Shown here piece after piece: positions 11,633-24,800 of a stretch of DNA of 64,000 nucleotides. The DNA lies in the NCBI GenBank assembly GCA_934045075.1, contig OW203731.1, positions 11,385,198 through 11,449,197 on the forward strand, given 5' to 3'. Numbering within the stretch: the first letter of the stretch is position 1; each line of letters starts with the position of its first letter. Source of the DNA: Yponomeuta sedellus (taxonomy: Eukaryota; Arthropoda; Insecta; Lepidoptera; Yponomeutidae). The notes below the pieces were generated by a model. It did no database searches and was not told the origin of the DNA. It saw only the letters and a program-made list of their open reading frames with translations. Made by a program: the position numbers and the translations under genes.

Positions 11633-11965
11633 AGTTTTTAGCCTCTAATTGGTTTTTAAAAATTGTCCTTAGCACGAGTTAGTGCATTAAAAAGAATTTA
11701 ATCATGTGGGTACAGCGATATCATTCCGATGTAAAACCTAACTGAAAAGTAGGTACTCGGGGCTGCAAGTGATGCAAATTAGTTCAGCCAGATGTTGCTG
11801 CCTGTCCGTAATACAGAGAGTATTGTAAAGAGGTTCGAAATTTCACTGATGCCGGTGGTGAGTCGCCCATTAGCTCAGTTGGGAGAGCGCTGGCACGGTT
11901 AGCCAGAGGTCGCGGGTTCGAGTCCCGGCATGGGTGGAATTTTTAGCCTCTAAATAGGTTTTTAA
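11633..11965 (+). mobile_element. tRNA-derived SINE, tandem form
   Basis: A partial tail unit ('tttttagcctct...gcacgagttagtgcatt') is followed by the linker 'aatcatgtgggtacag...taatacagag'. Next come a tRNA-like core at 11,864-11,936 and a second tail start 'tttttagcctctaaatagg'. The core folds as a cloverleaf: acceptor CGCCCAT/ATGGGTG, D-stem GCTC/GAGC, anticodon stem CTGGC/GCCAG, and an internal promoter B-box-like 'ggttcgagtcc'. The anticodon-loop position 33 is C and there is no long variable arm, so it is a tRNA relic, not a tRNA gene. Confidence 0.8.
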
Positions 11966-12420
11966 AAAAAGATTTTCCAAATCGGTGCACGCGTCTTCGA
12001 GTAATAGGGGAAATACCTACATAATAAAAAAAAAGATTCTGACGAACGGAGTACCTCCTTCTTTTATTAAAGTTAATAGTAAACAAATTCAATGGTGCTC
12101 CCTAGGTAAACATTACAACCCAATTTCCGTGATTACCTCCATATGATTTCACATTTTAATAATTAATTGTTTAAAATAATTTATTTGATAAGTAGTAAAA
12201 AATGTTTATCAATTTAATAAAAAATATTATCATATACTTATTAATTCTAAGATTGTAAATTTTTATATTCTAGTCTAATATTTTTACACCTTAACCGGTA
12301 AAGTATTCATGTTCTTTTACTTACATTTAACAGATACTTTAAGTATTTAAAAATATATGCTCTAGCAAATAAAATGTTTTATCTTTATCTAAAAAAAACA
12401 TTTTCTAATAAAGATGTATT

Positions 12421-12629
12421 GTGCGTTCACATTAACTTGACGCGTGAGAGAATTGGTAACACTGAGATGTTTACTGTTACCATGTTAATTATGAAATCAT
12501 TTCCATTACTTGGGGAAAATAAGAGGATTGAGGGCTTGTTTAACCATCTTCCGATTAGCTCCAAAAGCTAATTCACCATTGTTATGTCCTTGTTACCAAT
12601 TCTCTCACGCTTCAAGTTAATGTGAACGC
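12421..12629. mobile_element. 209-bp MITE with ~38-bp terminal inverted repeats (copy 1)
   Basis: Begins 'gtgcgttcacattaacttga' and ends with its inverse ('...tcaagttaatgtgaacgcac'), the TIR continuing through 'cgcgtgagagaattggtaac'. A second copy of exactly the same length lies in opposite orientation at 26,556-26,764, inside the mariner. Flanks are compatible with a TA target duplication. No coding capacity. Confidence 0.85.
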
Positions 12630-12784
12630 ACTATAAACATTATCTGTGGTCCTATTTATATGCACGCATGCGCAGTTGGTATCGATTTGAAAATCACCGT
12701 GTTGTGTAAGAGATTCTTAATGTGGTAAACTACAACCACAGTAAACATTAACCTGAAAATTGTTTCTGGAAAACATATTAGAGA

Positions 12785-13865
12785 TAGGTAGGTCTTCTTC
12801 GTCGATACGCTCCTGACAGAGCGGTCGTGGCCCTCACGAAGTATCTTTATCTGTGGCGGATGTTGCTCGCCTCACGATGCCTTGCCATCCCTTTCGGCTC
12901 CATGTTGCTTTAGTGCATTCGTGCAACGGTTTCCCAACCGCAGATTTTATTTGGTCGGTCCATCGCATTGGTGCTCTTCCCCGAGCTCTAGTGCCTTCTA
13001 CCCTTCCCTGCATCACATTTCGTTCAATGGAGCTACCATCTCGCCGAGATACATGGCCGAAGAAACGCAGGATTCGACTTTGGACCAAAGTCGATAGACG
13101 CTGTTTGATGCCGAGCTCTTGAAGAATGGAGGCGTTGGTACGAAATTCAGTCCACGATATTCCCAGCATTTTCCTCCAGCACCACATTTCCAGAGCATCT
13201 ATCTTCTTTTTCTCAACTTCCCGCAACGTCCACGTTTCCGCAGCGTACAGAAATATGGGGAACACAAGCGCACGAACAAGCCGGGTCTTAGTGGCTTTTG
13301 TGATGTTGCGGTTCTTCCATATTTTTTTGAGCTTGTCCATTGCCGATCTAGTGATAGCCATGCGACGCTTTATCTCCTCTATGCATCCACCGTTGTTTGA
13401 GATCAGTGCACCCAGATAGATATATGATTGGACCACTTCGCAATTCGCGATTTCAGGATGTTCGGGTGAGTTATCGTTAGCTCGGTCTACAATCATCATC
13501 TTGGTTTTGCTGCGGTTGATCTTCAGCCCGAAATTCAGGCTAACGTGTTCCATTTTGAGAAGGAGTTCTTCCATACGGATTGCACTAGTTGCAAACAGTG
13601 TGGTGTCGTCTGCGTAGCGCAAGTTTGCGATCGTTTGGCCACCAACCGAAACGCCATCAGTCCATTCGTCGAGAGTAATCCGCATTATTAGCTCGGTATA
13701 AGTATTGAAAAGTAGCGGCGAGATAATGCACCCCTGGCGTACACCTGCACTAGGATGGAAGTTGCTGGACATCACTTCGTCTGTCCGGACTGATGCAGTA
13801 CCCTCTTCGTACAGCTTTCTGAGCAGGTGCACTAGATGTTTTGGTGTTCCCATTCGCAGCAAAGC
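12785..13865 (-). mobile_element. 5'-truncated RTE (BovB-like) LINE
   Basis: The 3' part of a LINE on the minus strand. The upstream edge falls in the middle of the RT domain at about 13,865, and the 3' UTR runs to about 12,785, ending in gacgaagaaga-type simple sequence. Truncation at the 5' end is the usual product of incomplete target-primed reverse transcription. Confidence 0.85.
12834..13862 (-). CDS. RTE/BovB-type reverse transcriptase, C-terminal 342 residues
   Basis: An open 342-codon frame with no internal stop. It begins inside the RT palm ('GTPKHLVHLLRKLYEEGTAS') and contains 'GVRQGCIISPLLFN', the catalytic 'RYADDTTLFA' and 'LGLKINRSKTK'-like thumb text ('FGLKINRSKTKMMI'). It then continues into the RTE-type C-terminal region 'FLYAAETWTL', 'WCWRKMLGISWTEFR', 'FFGHVSRRDGSSIERNVMQG' and 'RWTDQIKSAVG'. 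This C-terminal text closely matches what I know of BovB/RTE elements. Endonuclease and the RT start are missing, so no active enzyme can be made. The undamaged frame suggests a relatively recent insertion. Confidence 0.85.
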   Translation of the reverse strand: MLRMGTPKHLVHLLRKLYEEGTASVRTDEVMSSNFHPSAGVRQGCIISPLLFNTYTELIMRITLDEWTDGVSVGGQTIANLRYADDTTLFATSAIRMEELLLKMEHVSLNFGLKINRSKTKMMIVDRANDNSPEHPEIANCEVVQSYIYLGALISNNGGCIEEIKRRMAITRSAMDKLKKIWKNRNITKATKTRLVRALVFPIFLYAAETWTLREVEKKKIDALEMWCWRKMLGISWTEFRTNASILQELGIKQRLSTLVQSRILRFFGHVSRRDGSSIERNVMQGRVEGTRARGRAPMRWTDQIKSAVGKPLHECTKATWSRKGWQGIVRRATSATDKDTS

Positions 13866-13869
13866 GGTA

Positions 13870-15806
13870 GGTAGGTAGATACTTATCTTTGCGACTTAAA
13901 TCGTACGAAAAGGTGTACTTTTTTATTTTAATTCCTTGTTTTGGATTTGCGAATACAAAAATCCTTTATGCGCTAGAACTTAAATGATTGAGTTATTTTA
14001 TTGATTATTTACATTTATAATTTTATTGCACTTAAACTAAATACGGCGGAATGCATTATCTAGCAGTCGAAGAGCTTGAATTAGGATAGGCGTGCAAAAA
14101 AAGAGGGAATAAGTTGAAATACCTTTTTTCTTGGGGATGCATACGTTTAATATAAGATAACAATATGAAAACCGTTTACGCACAGAGTTAATAAATGGGT
14201 TCTTAGGATATTTTCTTGTTATTATAAATATAATACTACAATCACTAATTTGTGATTTAGTGTTTTGTTTACTGACTTATAGCTTTAAAATACCGTACCA
14301 TTTGTTACTATTGGCAAAATTTAAGACAATGCCAATTGCTTTAAATGTTACTTGAAACATTTTATGGTACAAAATGGCTAACGGTTGAAGTACCTCTCCT
14401 TAGGACCCACTCTCGATGTAATTTTCAAATTGTGACTTTTTACGGGTGACACTTGCCTGGGTAGCATGATGACGCTAGTCGCGCATTTAAAACGTCGAAA
14501 GACCCGACTTCCCACTAAATTAAATGTCAACTACAAACCGCGTGACATCGTACTACCCCGGCTGGACTATATATACAAACCGGCCAATTGCGTGTTGGGC
14601 CATGCGATGTTTTGGGTTCCGTAGAAGAAAGGTTAAACCACCTTTCTTCTACGGAACCCAAAACATCGCCGCCTTTAAAACCGCCTTTAAATAACAACAA
14701 AGTATCTGCATCAAAGTAATTTGCCGAACTCTGATAATCTATTTTTATGAAAATAATGGTCCGACCGATGTTCATGACGTCATCGTAGAAATATTTAAAG
14801 AATGAAGAACTTCACGTACGGCAGAGAGCAGCCGGGTTCGGGCTTAGTATACCTACTTAGCTTTGTACAGTCGATCAAATTTTAGTTGCAACGTCGCCCT
14901 TGACGCAACTGATTATATTATTGCACGTACGCCCCTAACTGTTTATGTGATGTCGTCTCTACCTAAATAAACATTTAATTTTACAGGTCTGCAGTCCATT
15001 CAATTAACTACTTTTTAATGATAAGTGTGCTCCAAAGTCATAAAGTCATTAACTACGAGTACAATGAAATCTAATACCTACCTCTATTTCGGCACTTTTT
15101 AGGATTGTATTTCTCTTGACGAGTCAGCTTTAAGACATAATTTTAGTTGAGTAGGTGATCGCTAATTATAAGAATAAATGAGTGCCAAGATAAGATTAAA
15201 AAACTGCACTGATGCACAATGAATTGCAGTGGCAAGGTGCTTGCATTCATACGTTTATTGACCTAACCTCTTTTTTTCTTTGGGTTACGTTGCATACTTT
15301 CATCTTAAGTATATTTATAAATACACGGTTAAGGTTACATATTTATTACCCATTGTGTTTATCGAGCGACGCGACGGCACGGCTCTGGACATATATAACC
15401 ACGATGAAGTTGTGAGCGATTCGGGATTGGTGTTAATAATAGATTTGGTTACTTAAAAATCTACGCCCTCACAGAGAGACCGATGCTTGCGGGCTGCAGC
15501 GGTACTTATATACAAAACATTGGAGTTTGTTTGGTGAACGACTGTATCACACTTCTTCTTTGGTTAGTAAAAATAATTGCTTAAAACTGTAAGTAAAGCA
15601 CATTTGGTTAAACGTAATTATATATCAGTTTTGACGTGAAAATGCCTACAATTTGTTTTAGAGATGCGGCGTGATTGATGTAGAGATTAGACGCGATTTA
15701 ATACTAAGATAGTGGTGATACTTTCGTAATTAATACGATAACTTATTAGTGCCTATACTATTTAAGGTGGTTCAATGGGTGCGCTGATCATTGGTTAAGA
15801 GTGGTC
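13870..15806. other. Intergenic region upstream of GGH
   Basis: AT-rich, containing the perfect hairpin at 14,604-14,669. The GGH promoter should lie in the last few hundred bases. A TATA-like 'ttatatac' at 15,507-15,514 and a GTAAGT donor-like site at about 15,590 could mark a non-coding first exon, but nothing in the sequence proves this. Confidence 0.35.
14604..14669. repeat. Perfect 30-bp inverted repeat with 6-nt loop
   Basis: Arm 14,604-14,633 begins 'gcgatgttttgggttccgta'. The loop is 'taaacc' and arm 14,640-14,669 is the exact reverse complement. A transcript from either strand would fold into a 30-bp perfect stem. No matching longer repeat was recognised around it. Confidence 0.9.
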
Positions 15807-18800
15807 ATGATGAAAGCCGTGGTGGTGCTGACGCTTGTATACCTACTGCGCTGCGATGGCGCCGCAGTGGTCCAAGCGGATCTATCTGAGGCGACGCTTA
15901 ACAATCGACCTATCATCGGGGTGCTGGCGCAGGAGCAGTCCTTCTACCTGCATACCAAGTACCCAGAGGAAAACTACACCAGCTACATAGCAGCGTCGTA
16001 CGTCAAAGATTTGGAAGCGGCCGGCACTAGAGTCGTGCCTATCATGTAAGTGTGTTTACATGCCCTTTCGGATATTAATTAATTTAAGTTATCTTAGGGA
16101 GATAACCTTGATAAATTTATTTATTGTATTTTTTTAGGATCGGCAAGGATCGCTCTTATTATGAAGACATTTTGAGCAAATTGAATGGGTGAGTAGAATT
16201 ATGAATTAATTAAAGTCGAATAAAAAAAGTCTGAAATTGCGCTTTTTATAGGTAAATATTTTTTTTAGGAAAGTCCACGATTTTTACTATCGTAGTTTTT
16301 CATAATTTTAGGTATAATTATTAAATTTAATTTTAATCCATGCCATCTGATGTTAATATTTTTGACAGTTCAAAAGTCAGATGTTTTTTCTGCTTCCTTA
16401 ATTCGCAATGTTCAGTGCTAAGCTAAAACGCGTGGGGCGCTTATTGATATCGTTCTATGCATTAAAATTAGACTACACTATTAGTTTACAAGTCTCACGT
16501 CCTTTCTGTGTGGACGTGGTCGCCCCATCTTATAGTGCTTAGTGCTAGTTTTTTGACTACTCGATGGCGTTAACGTAAACTCATATTTCTATGGCATCGA
16601 GGAAGCGCCACCTAGCGACAAGTATAGAAATTAAAATTGCTGAGTGCGAGTTGTAATGGTTTACGTTGAGAAGTGAACACGTTTACCAGCCAAAACACGA
16701 ATAAACGCGAGTGCGAGTTGTACTGTGACAGCGTTTTGCCAGTTCGAACGGTTAACTTACTCATACTTACTACTCAATGCTCGATTAACGCGGTAGTAAA
16801 GTTATTCGATTGGATCTGTCAAACTCTCACTAAGCACTCTGAGTGGGCTATGTCCCCACAGCTATAAATGTCCCATCGCTTCACTACATTTTGCTAAGGT
16901 GGTTCGCTAACTTGTTTTATAATACGTTTTTATCTAAAACTGAACATGAGATATCTTAACAACTATTTTACCTTTACCTAGAACCTAGGATCGACAATCT
17001 AGCACTTTAATCGATTTCCGCCAAAAACGGCCGTTTATGTTGTAAAAAGAGACTTGAGAGGATCTGTATTCACCCTGCGTGTGCCACGCTTTGAAACAAT
17101 AGGCATGACGAAAGATTTTTTAATCCTCTTCCATAATATGGGGACACATTTACTATTAAAAAAATACCTATACTTCAGTAATAAACTAAAGTTTAACGAA
17201 GGTTAGCCTTTTTTCTAAAATAATTTTAAATCTGTCCGATAACAGCTTGCAGTGTCATGGTGTCGAATTAGATATCACGCCACATCATAATCACTAGCAG
17301 TCTCAACAAAGCACGGGAGAAGTTTACCAATGTTAACCTAAGTGTGACGTCATGCGGTGCCATGGGTGTTTCAGTAAAAATGGCTGAAATCAGTATTAAA
17401 ATCTTTTATTTTATTGAAAATATTGGTATTTTTTTATATGAAACTAAATCAGTGTTCTAAATCTTTTTAATGTGTAATTTCTCCTAATATCGTTGAATCT
17501 TTGATTATCTGATATATATACTGTCGTCACGCCTAGTGTCATTGCACTCACAATAATCTTATCTTCTCAATGAGCCGTTTTCACGGATGTAAAACATCCG
17601 TGGCCGTTTTCAGCACAAATCCACAAAGCTATTCATATGCGCTCACAGGCGAGGGACGGCCACTTGAACCGGAATACCGCTGTCAAAATTTATCTGCGCT
17701 GAGCAAAATTTGACAGACATAGGTACCTATCCCTGTTATTGTATGTGCACTCAGAATAGTTCTTATTCAGAGTATGTGCACGCCTATAAGCGCCATCTAT
17801 GGAGTGATTTTGGAGTTTGTGCTGAAAACGGCTCATATCGTAATCACAGCGTGTTCATCCCGGGCGGTGCGACCTACTTCAACCAGTCAAACGGCTACGC
17901 AGACGCCGGGCAACATATCTACGAGATTGCTCAGCGGCTTAACCAGGCTGGCGATTACTTCCCTATCTTTGGGACGTGTCTCGGATTCGAGTTGCTCATC
18001 ATCCTCGCCTCGGGCCGCGGCGAACCTGAGAACCGGATCCGTTGCTACTCGTTCGAGAATATTCCCCTCGACTTTACACCAGGTATAAACCAAAAAGTGC
18101 GTTGCCGTCTTACAAGAGGGCGTTAGTGTCCTGTGAGCTGCCACTAGTCGAGTCAGTCCGACATTGGACGTTACCCAAATGTGAAAATGGGACGTATGGA
18201 GGTTGGCTCCCCATGCGCGGCAGATAATCAAATGCGAAATAAAATAATTACAATGCTAGAAAATTTATATAAATAAATTACGTAAAAAATATTTGGGCTG
18301 ATATATATCCGTGTCATCTGGTGCAAACCACGGATTGACATCCGTGGTGCAAACATACTCGTATATTGTGTTGAAGCATCACCGGCTTGACAAGTTTAGT
18401 AAAATTAAATGTCAAAAAGACGCCTTGTTCATAGTAACTACCTACTATGGTGAAAGTCAATGAAAATGAAGAAAATAACCAATCACCATTCTTTCTCTCT
18501 GTTTGGAGATGTCCTATGCCGTGATTGCCACGCAGTGGGACATAGACAGGGTGGTTATTTAACACACAGCAAGGTAATCTACCTACCGTTGCAGAAATTG
18601 TAAAACGTTCTAGGAGATCATGTCAGGCTTTTGAGTAATTAACAACTCCATTTAGTACCTCCAATGTATAGTCAGCAATCGTACTGCTACTATTTCTATT
18701 ATAATTTTATGACCTCGTTTAATTTTTTTGCTAATGATAATCAAAAGTCTCTATTGGAATAACCGATTAGAGTCCTAGAAAAGTCACAAATCAAAAAACG

Positions 18801-21800
18801 GTTTTTCCATTTCCCTCCCAAAATATACATTAGGTTCAAGAACGTGAACATTTTCTATTCGCTATAAAAAGTTTCTGGTGGTACCCCTAGCTATCTTGAA
18901 CACCTGTACATCACATCACACTTAATAATCACACTAATATTATAAAGGTGAAAGTTTGTGAGTGTGCACGTTTGTTACTTCTTCACGTCTAAACGGTTGG
19001 AGCTATTGTAATAAAAATTGGTATGGTGTTATCTACCAACCTGGATTAACACATAGGCTACGTTTTACTGCGGAAAAATATCTTATTACCATGGGAAAAT
19101 CGATAAACCGCGAGTAACACCGCGGGGCACAGCTAGTTGATTACGTATGTAGGTTTGGGTGAAGGGCAAGATAAAAAGCATCTGAAACCAGCGTGCGTTG
19201 AACTAATGAATGTTGATGCGAAAGGGTTTGTCAGGATAGTATCAAGTGACAAACTGGTCTATGCCTACCCCCCTGGCATACAGGCGTGAGTTTATGTATG
19301 TTTTTTGAAGTAAACGACTATAATTTTAAAGTTATTTATTAAAGAATTTAATAAATACATTTAAAATAAAAAAAAAGAATTCAGGTAAAAGAATTTGTCT
19401 ATTTGGGGAGCCTGTTTACGAGGGATGAAAAGTGTGAAGGTGATATAGAAAGAAGAGGGAAGGTCAGGTATAATGATCCCCTAAAGGGAAAAACTTAACT
19501 GTGGCTAAATTTTAAAGGAAGATCACAAGATTTCTATTGAAGGAGGTAGTGAATTTACTTAACTTTGTAACTGCATACTTATTTTTTATTACATGTATGC
19601 AGTTTTTTTGTATTACAGGTTTTTGTAAAAGTCTAGTAAAGGATCATTTTATACATGCCTATGTATAAAATGATCCCTGGAGCAGGGGTAAAATAATCCC
19701 AGGGATTATTTTATACCATACGTTAGTAAAGTATGTATTCTTCATAGCAACTGAAGTACGTAAGAAACTTACACAACTTTTACAGTCTTCTAGTTTCATT
19801 AGAAATCTTTTTCTCGTAATTATCGAAATGAAATGAAATGAAAAGGTTTTATTCAAAGTAGCACAGAAACTGCGGCTTAATGAACGTTACAATTCAAACT
19901 AGGTGTCCATTTCAAAATCTAGATCATTTAGGAGAAAAAATGGACAAAAAAACTCCTAACTTAGTCTTTTCAAAAGTCCTTAATTAACATAGTTTACATA
20001 ATTATTTTGAACATAGAACTCATACATTGTACTGGCTTTCATTCCAGACCTCATTGTCATCTAAATAATCCTTTATGTTATAGTAGCCCTTTTGGCACAA
20101 AGTGTGCTTAACATATTTTTTGAACCGCGATTCAGGCAAGCTTAATATATCTTCAGGGATTTTATTATAGAAGCGTATACAATGCCCCATGAAGGATGTA
20201 TTAACCTTTGCCAGCCTAAATAGTGGGAACAAAAGTTTATGTTTATTTCTAGTATTTACATTGCGTTGGCTACCTAAAGTTTTAAAGTTACTGATATTTT
20301 TCCTAACGTACATAATGTTTTCATATATATACTGACTGGCAACTGTCAGGATGTTAGTTTCTTTAAAGAAATCTCTTAACGAATCTCTACTACCCAGCCT
20401 ATAAATGAATCTGATCGCTCTCTTCTGCAAGACGAAGATGGTCTCAATATCTGCTGCCCGTCCCCACAGTAGTATGCCATAGGACATAAGACTATGGAAG
20501 TAACTAAAATAAACAAGCCTAGCAGTTGCGACGTCAGTTAGTTCCCTAATTCTTTTGACTGCATATGCTGCTGAACTAAGCCTATTTGCTAATTTTTCTA
20601 TATGAGGACCCCATTGAAGCTTTGCATCAATTGTGATACCTAGGAATACAGTTTCATTCACAAGGTCTAATTTGTCATTCCCCAGTAAAACATTGCTGTC
20701 TATCGTTTTGACATTTGGAAGAGTGAACTTTATTCATTTCGTCTTTTTTGAATTTAACAATAAGTTATTAGAAGTAAACCAATTTAGTACCCGAGAGAGA
20801 GCATTATTTGTATTGTCAAGGTCATTTTCTTGTCTCTTAATTTTAAAAATAAGAGACGTGTCATCTGCAAATAATACTATCTCTGACATATTTTGAACCA
20901 TGAACGGCAAATCATTTACATATACGAGGAAGAGGAACGGCCCCAAAATCGATCCCTGTGGCACTCCTATCCTGACCTCTGAACTATCTACTGTTCAATC
21001 AATAAAACTACATATTAACAAATTTTAAAACCTATTTAGAGGCTAAAAATTTCACCCATGCCATGCCATGTAATACAGAGAATAGTGTAAAGAGGTTCGA
21101 AATTTCACTGATGCCGTGAGTCGCCCATTGGCTCAATTGGTAGAGCGCCGGCACGGATAGCCAGAGGTTGCGGGTTCGAATCCCGGCATGGGTGAAATTT
21201 TTAGCCTCTAAATAGGTTTTTAAATTTGTCCTTAGCATGGGTTAGTGCATTAAAAATAGTATAATACATATTAACAAACTTTTAAAAGGTTTGCAAAATT
21301 AAAAATATACCTAGTTAAGCATTTTCAATGTCATTACATGGACTTCAAACTCGTTACTAGCGGTTTTGTAAGGCATACCATCTCTGACACCATCTAATGC
21401 CTTTTGCATCTGTTCTTCAGACCAATTTAGGCGATTAGTTTTGTGTATATAAATTCTCAGGCGCGGTCAGGTGCAGGATGGATGACCGTCTTGTGACTAC
21501 CGCTAGTGGCATTTTTTAGCTTCCGGGCTTTGCAAGGCACGTTAAGCCGTTGGTGCCGGCTGTCATGTAATGACAGTCGTCAAGCCATGTCAGAGGCCTT
21601 ATGGGCGGCTTGACAACTTCTGACAGTAAGGCCCGCTACTGTCTTACAATCCTCCACCAACCCGGACTTGGCCCCCGTGGTGGAGTATAGCCTAACCTAC
21701 CTACGATGCAGGAAGAGACCTATGCCCCAGCAGTGGGGACAAACTAGGGTTGATATCGATATCGATATAAATTCTTGGCATGATCTGTAAAAACAAGAAA

Positions 21801-24800
21801 TACTAATGAGGTAAAATGATTCCAGGGATCATTTTAAACACACAAAAAGGGATCATTTCCCCCAAACATCAAAATCCAAGATATCGATCAAAACATAACC
21901 TTCAAATACAGCGTGCGGTGATCGAACATTGCTTAAATATTAGCCGATTGCTATCATAACCCGCAAATAAAACAACATTTCAATAAACACGAACTTGTAA
22001 AAAGTAATAAAAGGTCAAAAACAGGCTTACTTTAGATCAGAGCCACACTTTTTTATTCTTTTTAAATAAAATCTCGCTAAGCGTTAACACCGCCATGAGA
22101 CTTGGAGAGGGAACTGGCAGGGGTGCGGGGAACATGTTTCATGTGCTTTTGGATAGATAGCACTAGTTGTCTCTGGTTTACGACGGGGGATCATTTGACC
22201 TAGGGGGATCGTATTACCTCACCTTCCCCTAAAAGCGGGAAATTGTGCAAATGGTACCTTGCACTCCTTTGTGTACAGCCGAAACATCTCCAAAAGAGCT
22301 AGATTGGCTATTCATAATTAATTTTGTGCTGGTCCCAACACTTATGTATGGTAGCGAGACTTATTGGGTGTGGCAAAAGAAGCAAGAAAGTAGAATTAAT
22401 GCAGTAGAAATGACGTCCTTGAGAAGTACAGTGTTACTTTGAATGACAGGATACGCAATAGTCTGATTAGAGAACGTTGTGGACTGAAAGAGGATGTAGT
22501 GACTAGATTGACAAAGGAATGTTGCGTTGGTTTGGACATATGGAGAGGATGAAGGAAGAAAGATTGACGAAACAAATATATATTGCGAATGTTAGTGGAA
22601 GAGCTGGTAAGGGACGTCCCAGGCGGACATACATCGACCAAATAGGGGGTATATTAGCAAAGGCAAAGATAAAAACAACCCGGAACCGGCGTGCGTGCAT
22701 GCAACGACTTATGAACGTTGATGAAGCGAAGGTGCCTACCCCTCCCTGGTCTGGTCCCTGGTCTCTGCCTACCCCTCTGGGATACAGGCGTGAGGTTAAG
22801 TATGTATGTATGTATGTATGTATGTATGTATGTATGTATGTATGTATGTATGTATGTATGTATGTATGTATGTATGTATGTATGTATGTATGTATGTATG
22901 TATGTATGTATGTATGTATGTATGTATGTATGTATGTATGTATGTATGTATGTATGTATGTATGTATGTATGTATGTATGTATGTATGTATGTATGTATG
23001 TATGTATGTATGTATGTATGTATGTATGTATGTATGTATGTATGTATGTATGTATGTATGTATGTATGTATGTATGTATGTATGTTATTTATTAACATCG
23101 ATAGTACCCCTAGATGGGCATGTTATGTTTATTCCATATGTCAGCGCGATGCCAAATTAAGATTTTCAAGCAAACCGACGTAAATAGACCATTGTGAAGT
23201 GTTTGAAACTTTTGCCACTTGAGAGGAAGTGGAGAGTAGCCTTTTTAAGACTTCTGGTTGTGAAAGCATTGTAACTACTTAAGTAACGCAAATAGACTAA
23301 AAATATACAGCAAGTATCAAGAGGAAGGGAACTTGCCTCAAACTTGTTAGGAGCGACATTGTTTTTACACCATAGAAATTTAGGAAAAAATCTGAATTTT
23401 GTTTTACATAAAACAATAAAATATGAATTTATACATTTTTCAGGTTATGCAAAAAAACAAATTACCCTAAGAATAAAAAAAAAACTTATTAAATTTAGTA
23501 CCTATTTTCGTTGTATTCTAAACACTTTTTAACAAAGCTGTGTGTGGTATTACATAAAACCCTTGTTTTATAAGATAAATATTCATAAACGCTTCATGAT
23601 TACATTGAAGATATTACGAGCACCTTGTAACGTCATTGCAAACTGGGCTCAGTCTTTGGCGCGTCATAGACTGAGTCCAGTTTGTATGCGCGTTTTGTAA
23701 AACGTGACGATAATCGTTAGTTAATTTTTGAGGTTGATATATCAAGATGCGGTGGTAGCGGAGCGGTAGTACACCGGCTTTTCAATCGGGAGGTAGTGGG
23801 TTCGAAGCCTGACATGTGCTTATGAATTTTTAATACAGTTGCTCAAAAAGTGGCGTATTACAGGGACGTATAGCGTGCGGGATGTGGGCTATTACACACT
23901 CGTGCTTTTTTTTTACCTTTCCCGCACTCGTGCATTTTCTTTCCCAACTGTCAAAATAATGTCTATTAAAAAGAAAAACCAACCATGAAGTTTTTACTAA
24001 AAAAAATCATAGAAGTTTTTATGAGCTACTAATTTGTTTCAATATCAGATTTAATGATTTGATTGAATGAGTTAAGTTAGGTTTCATTTCATTTCAGCTC
24101 ATTAAATTTCATTTTCATATCAATAAAAAAATTCTACTGAAGACTTGGCTGTATGGGCATAGTTCCCTTTGCCTACTAGAATGGGTGAAGAAAAAAAATC
24201 TCTGCTTATATTTTTTTACGGTTGGCGCCATTTTCCAAATAATTTTTCTATATTAAATTGCTTATTTTTTTCGCAACTGTATTAAAAATAGACGTTCAGT
24301 ACACGTGCGCAACCGTCATTGCAACTTGTTCCGACTGTCAACCCTCGCCTTCGGCTGCGCCTCGGCTCGGGTAGACATTTGTCGGAACTTTTTGCAATGA
24401 CAGCCTTTCCGCACTTGTAATGAAATATACTATTGTTTTGTAAGATTCGTACATTTGTGAAGTTGTAGGTGGTTATATTAGCTTTACCACATGCTAACGG
24501 TGAACAAAACATCGTAAGGAAACCCGGGTGCCTGTGGTGTTTAACTACCTCAGCGCTTGTAATGAGGGCTTTTCAAAGAGCCATTAAAAACAAAAAACAG
24601 TACCGCAAGTTACCGATAGATGGTGCTGACGTCATATAATATGTCAAAATTTAAATCATTTAGAAAAACGGTGAGTGCTTATGTTTTTACAAAAAATGCT
24701 CAATGCACGGGCTAGCCATTAGTTAAGATACAATTCACGTACGTATGTAATGAACAAAGTAAAAATATTTCAAAACTTTCAAATTTCAACAGTTTCGAAA

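Noticed and set aside
11864..11936. Cloverleaf tRNA genes at 11.9, 21.1, 28.2, 28.7, 53.3 and 53.6 kb
   Set aside because: All share SINE flanks, lack U at position 33, have an imperfect T-stem and carry no terminator. They are SINE cores, not tRNA genes.
22519..23183. Long MYVC/IHTY repeat proteins
   Set aside because: Translation of the TATG microsatellite in every frame; not genes.
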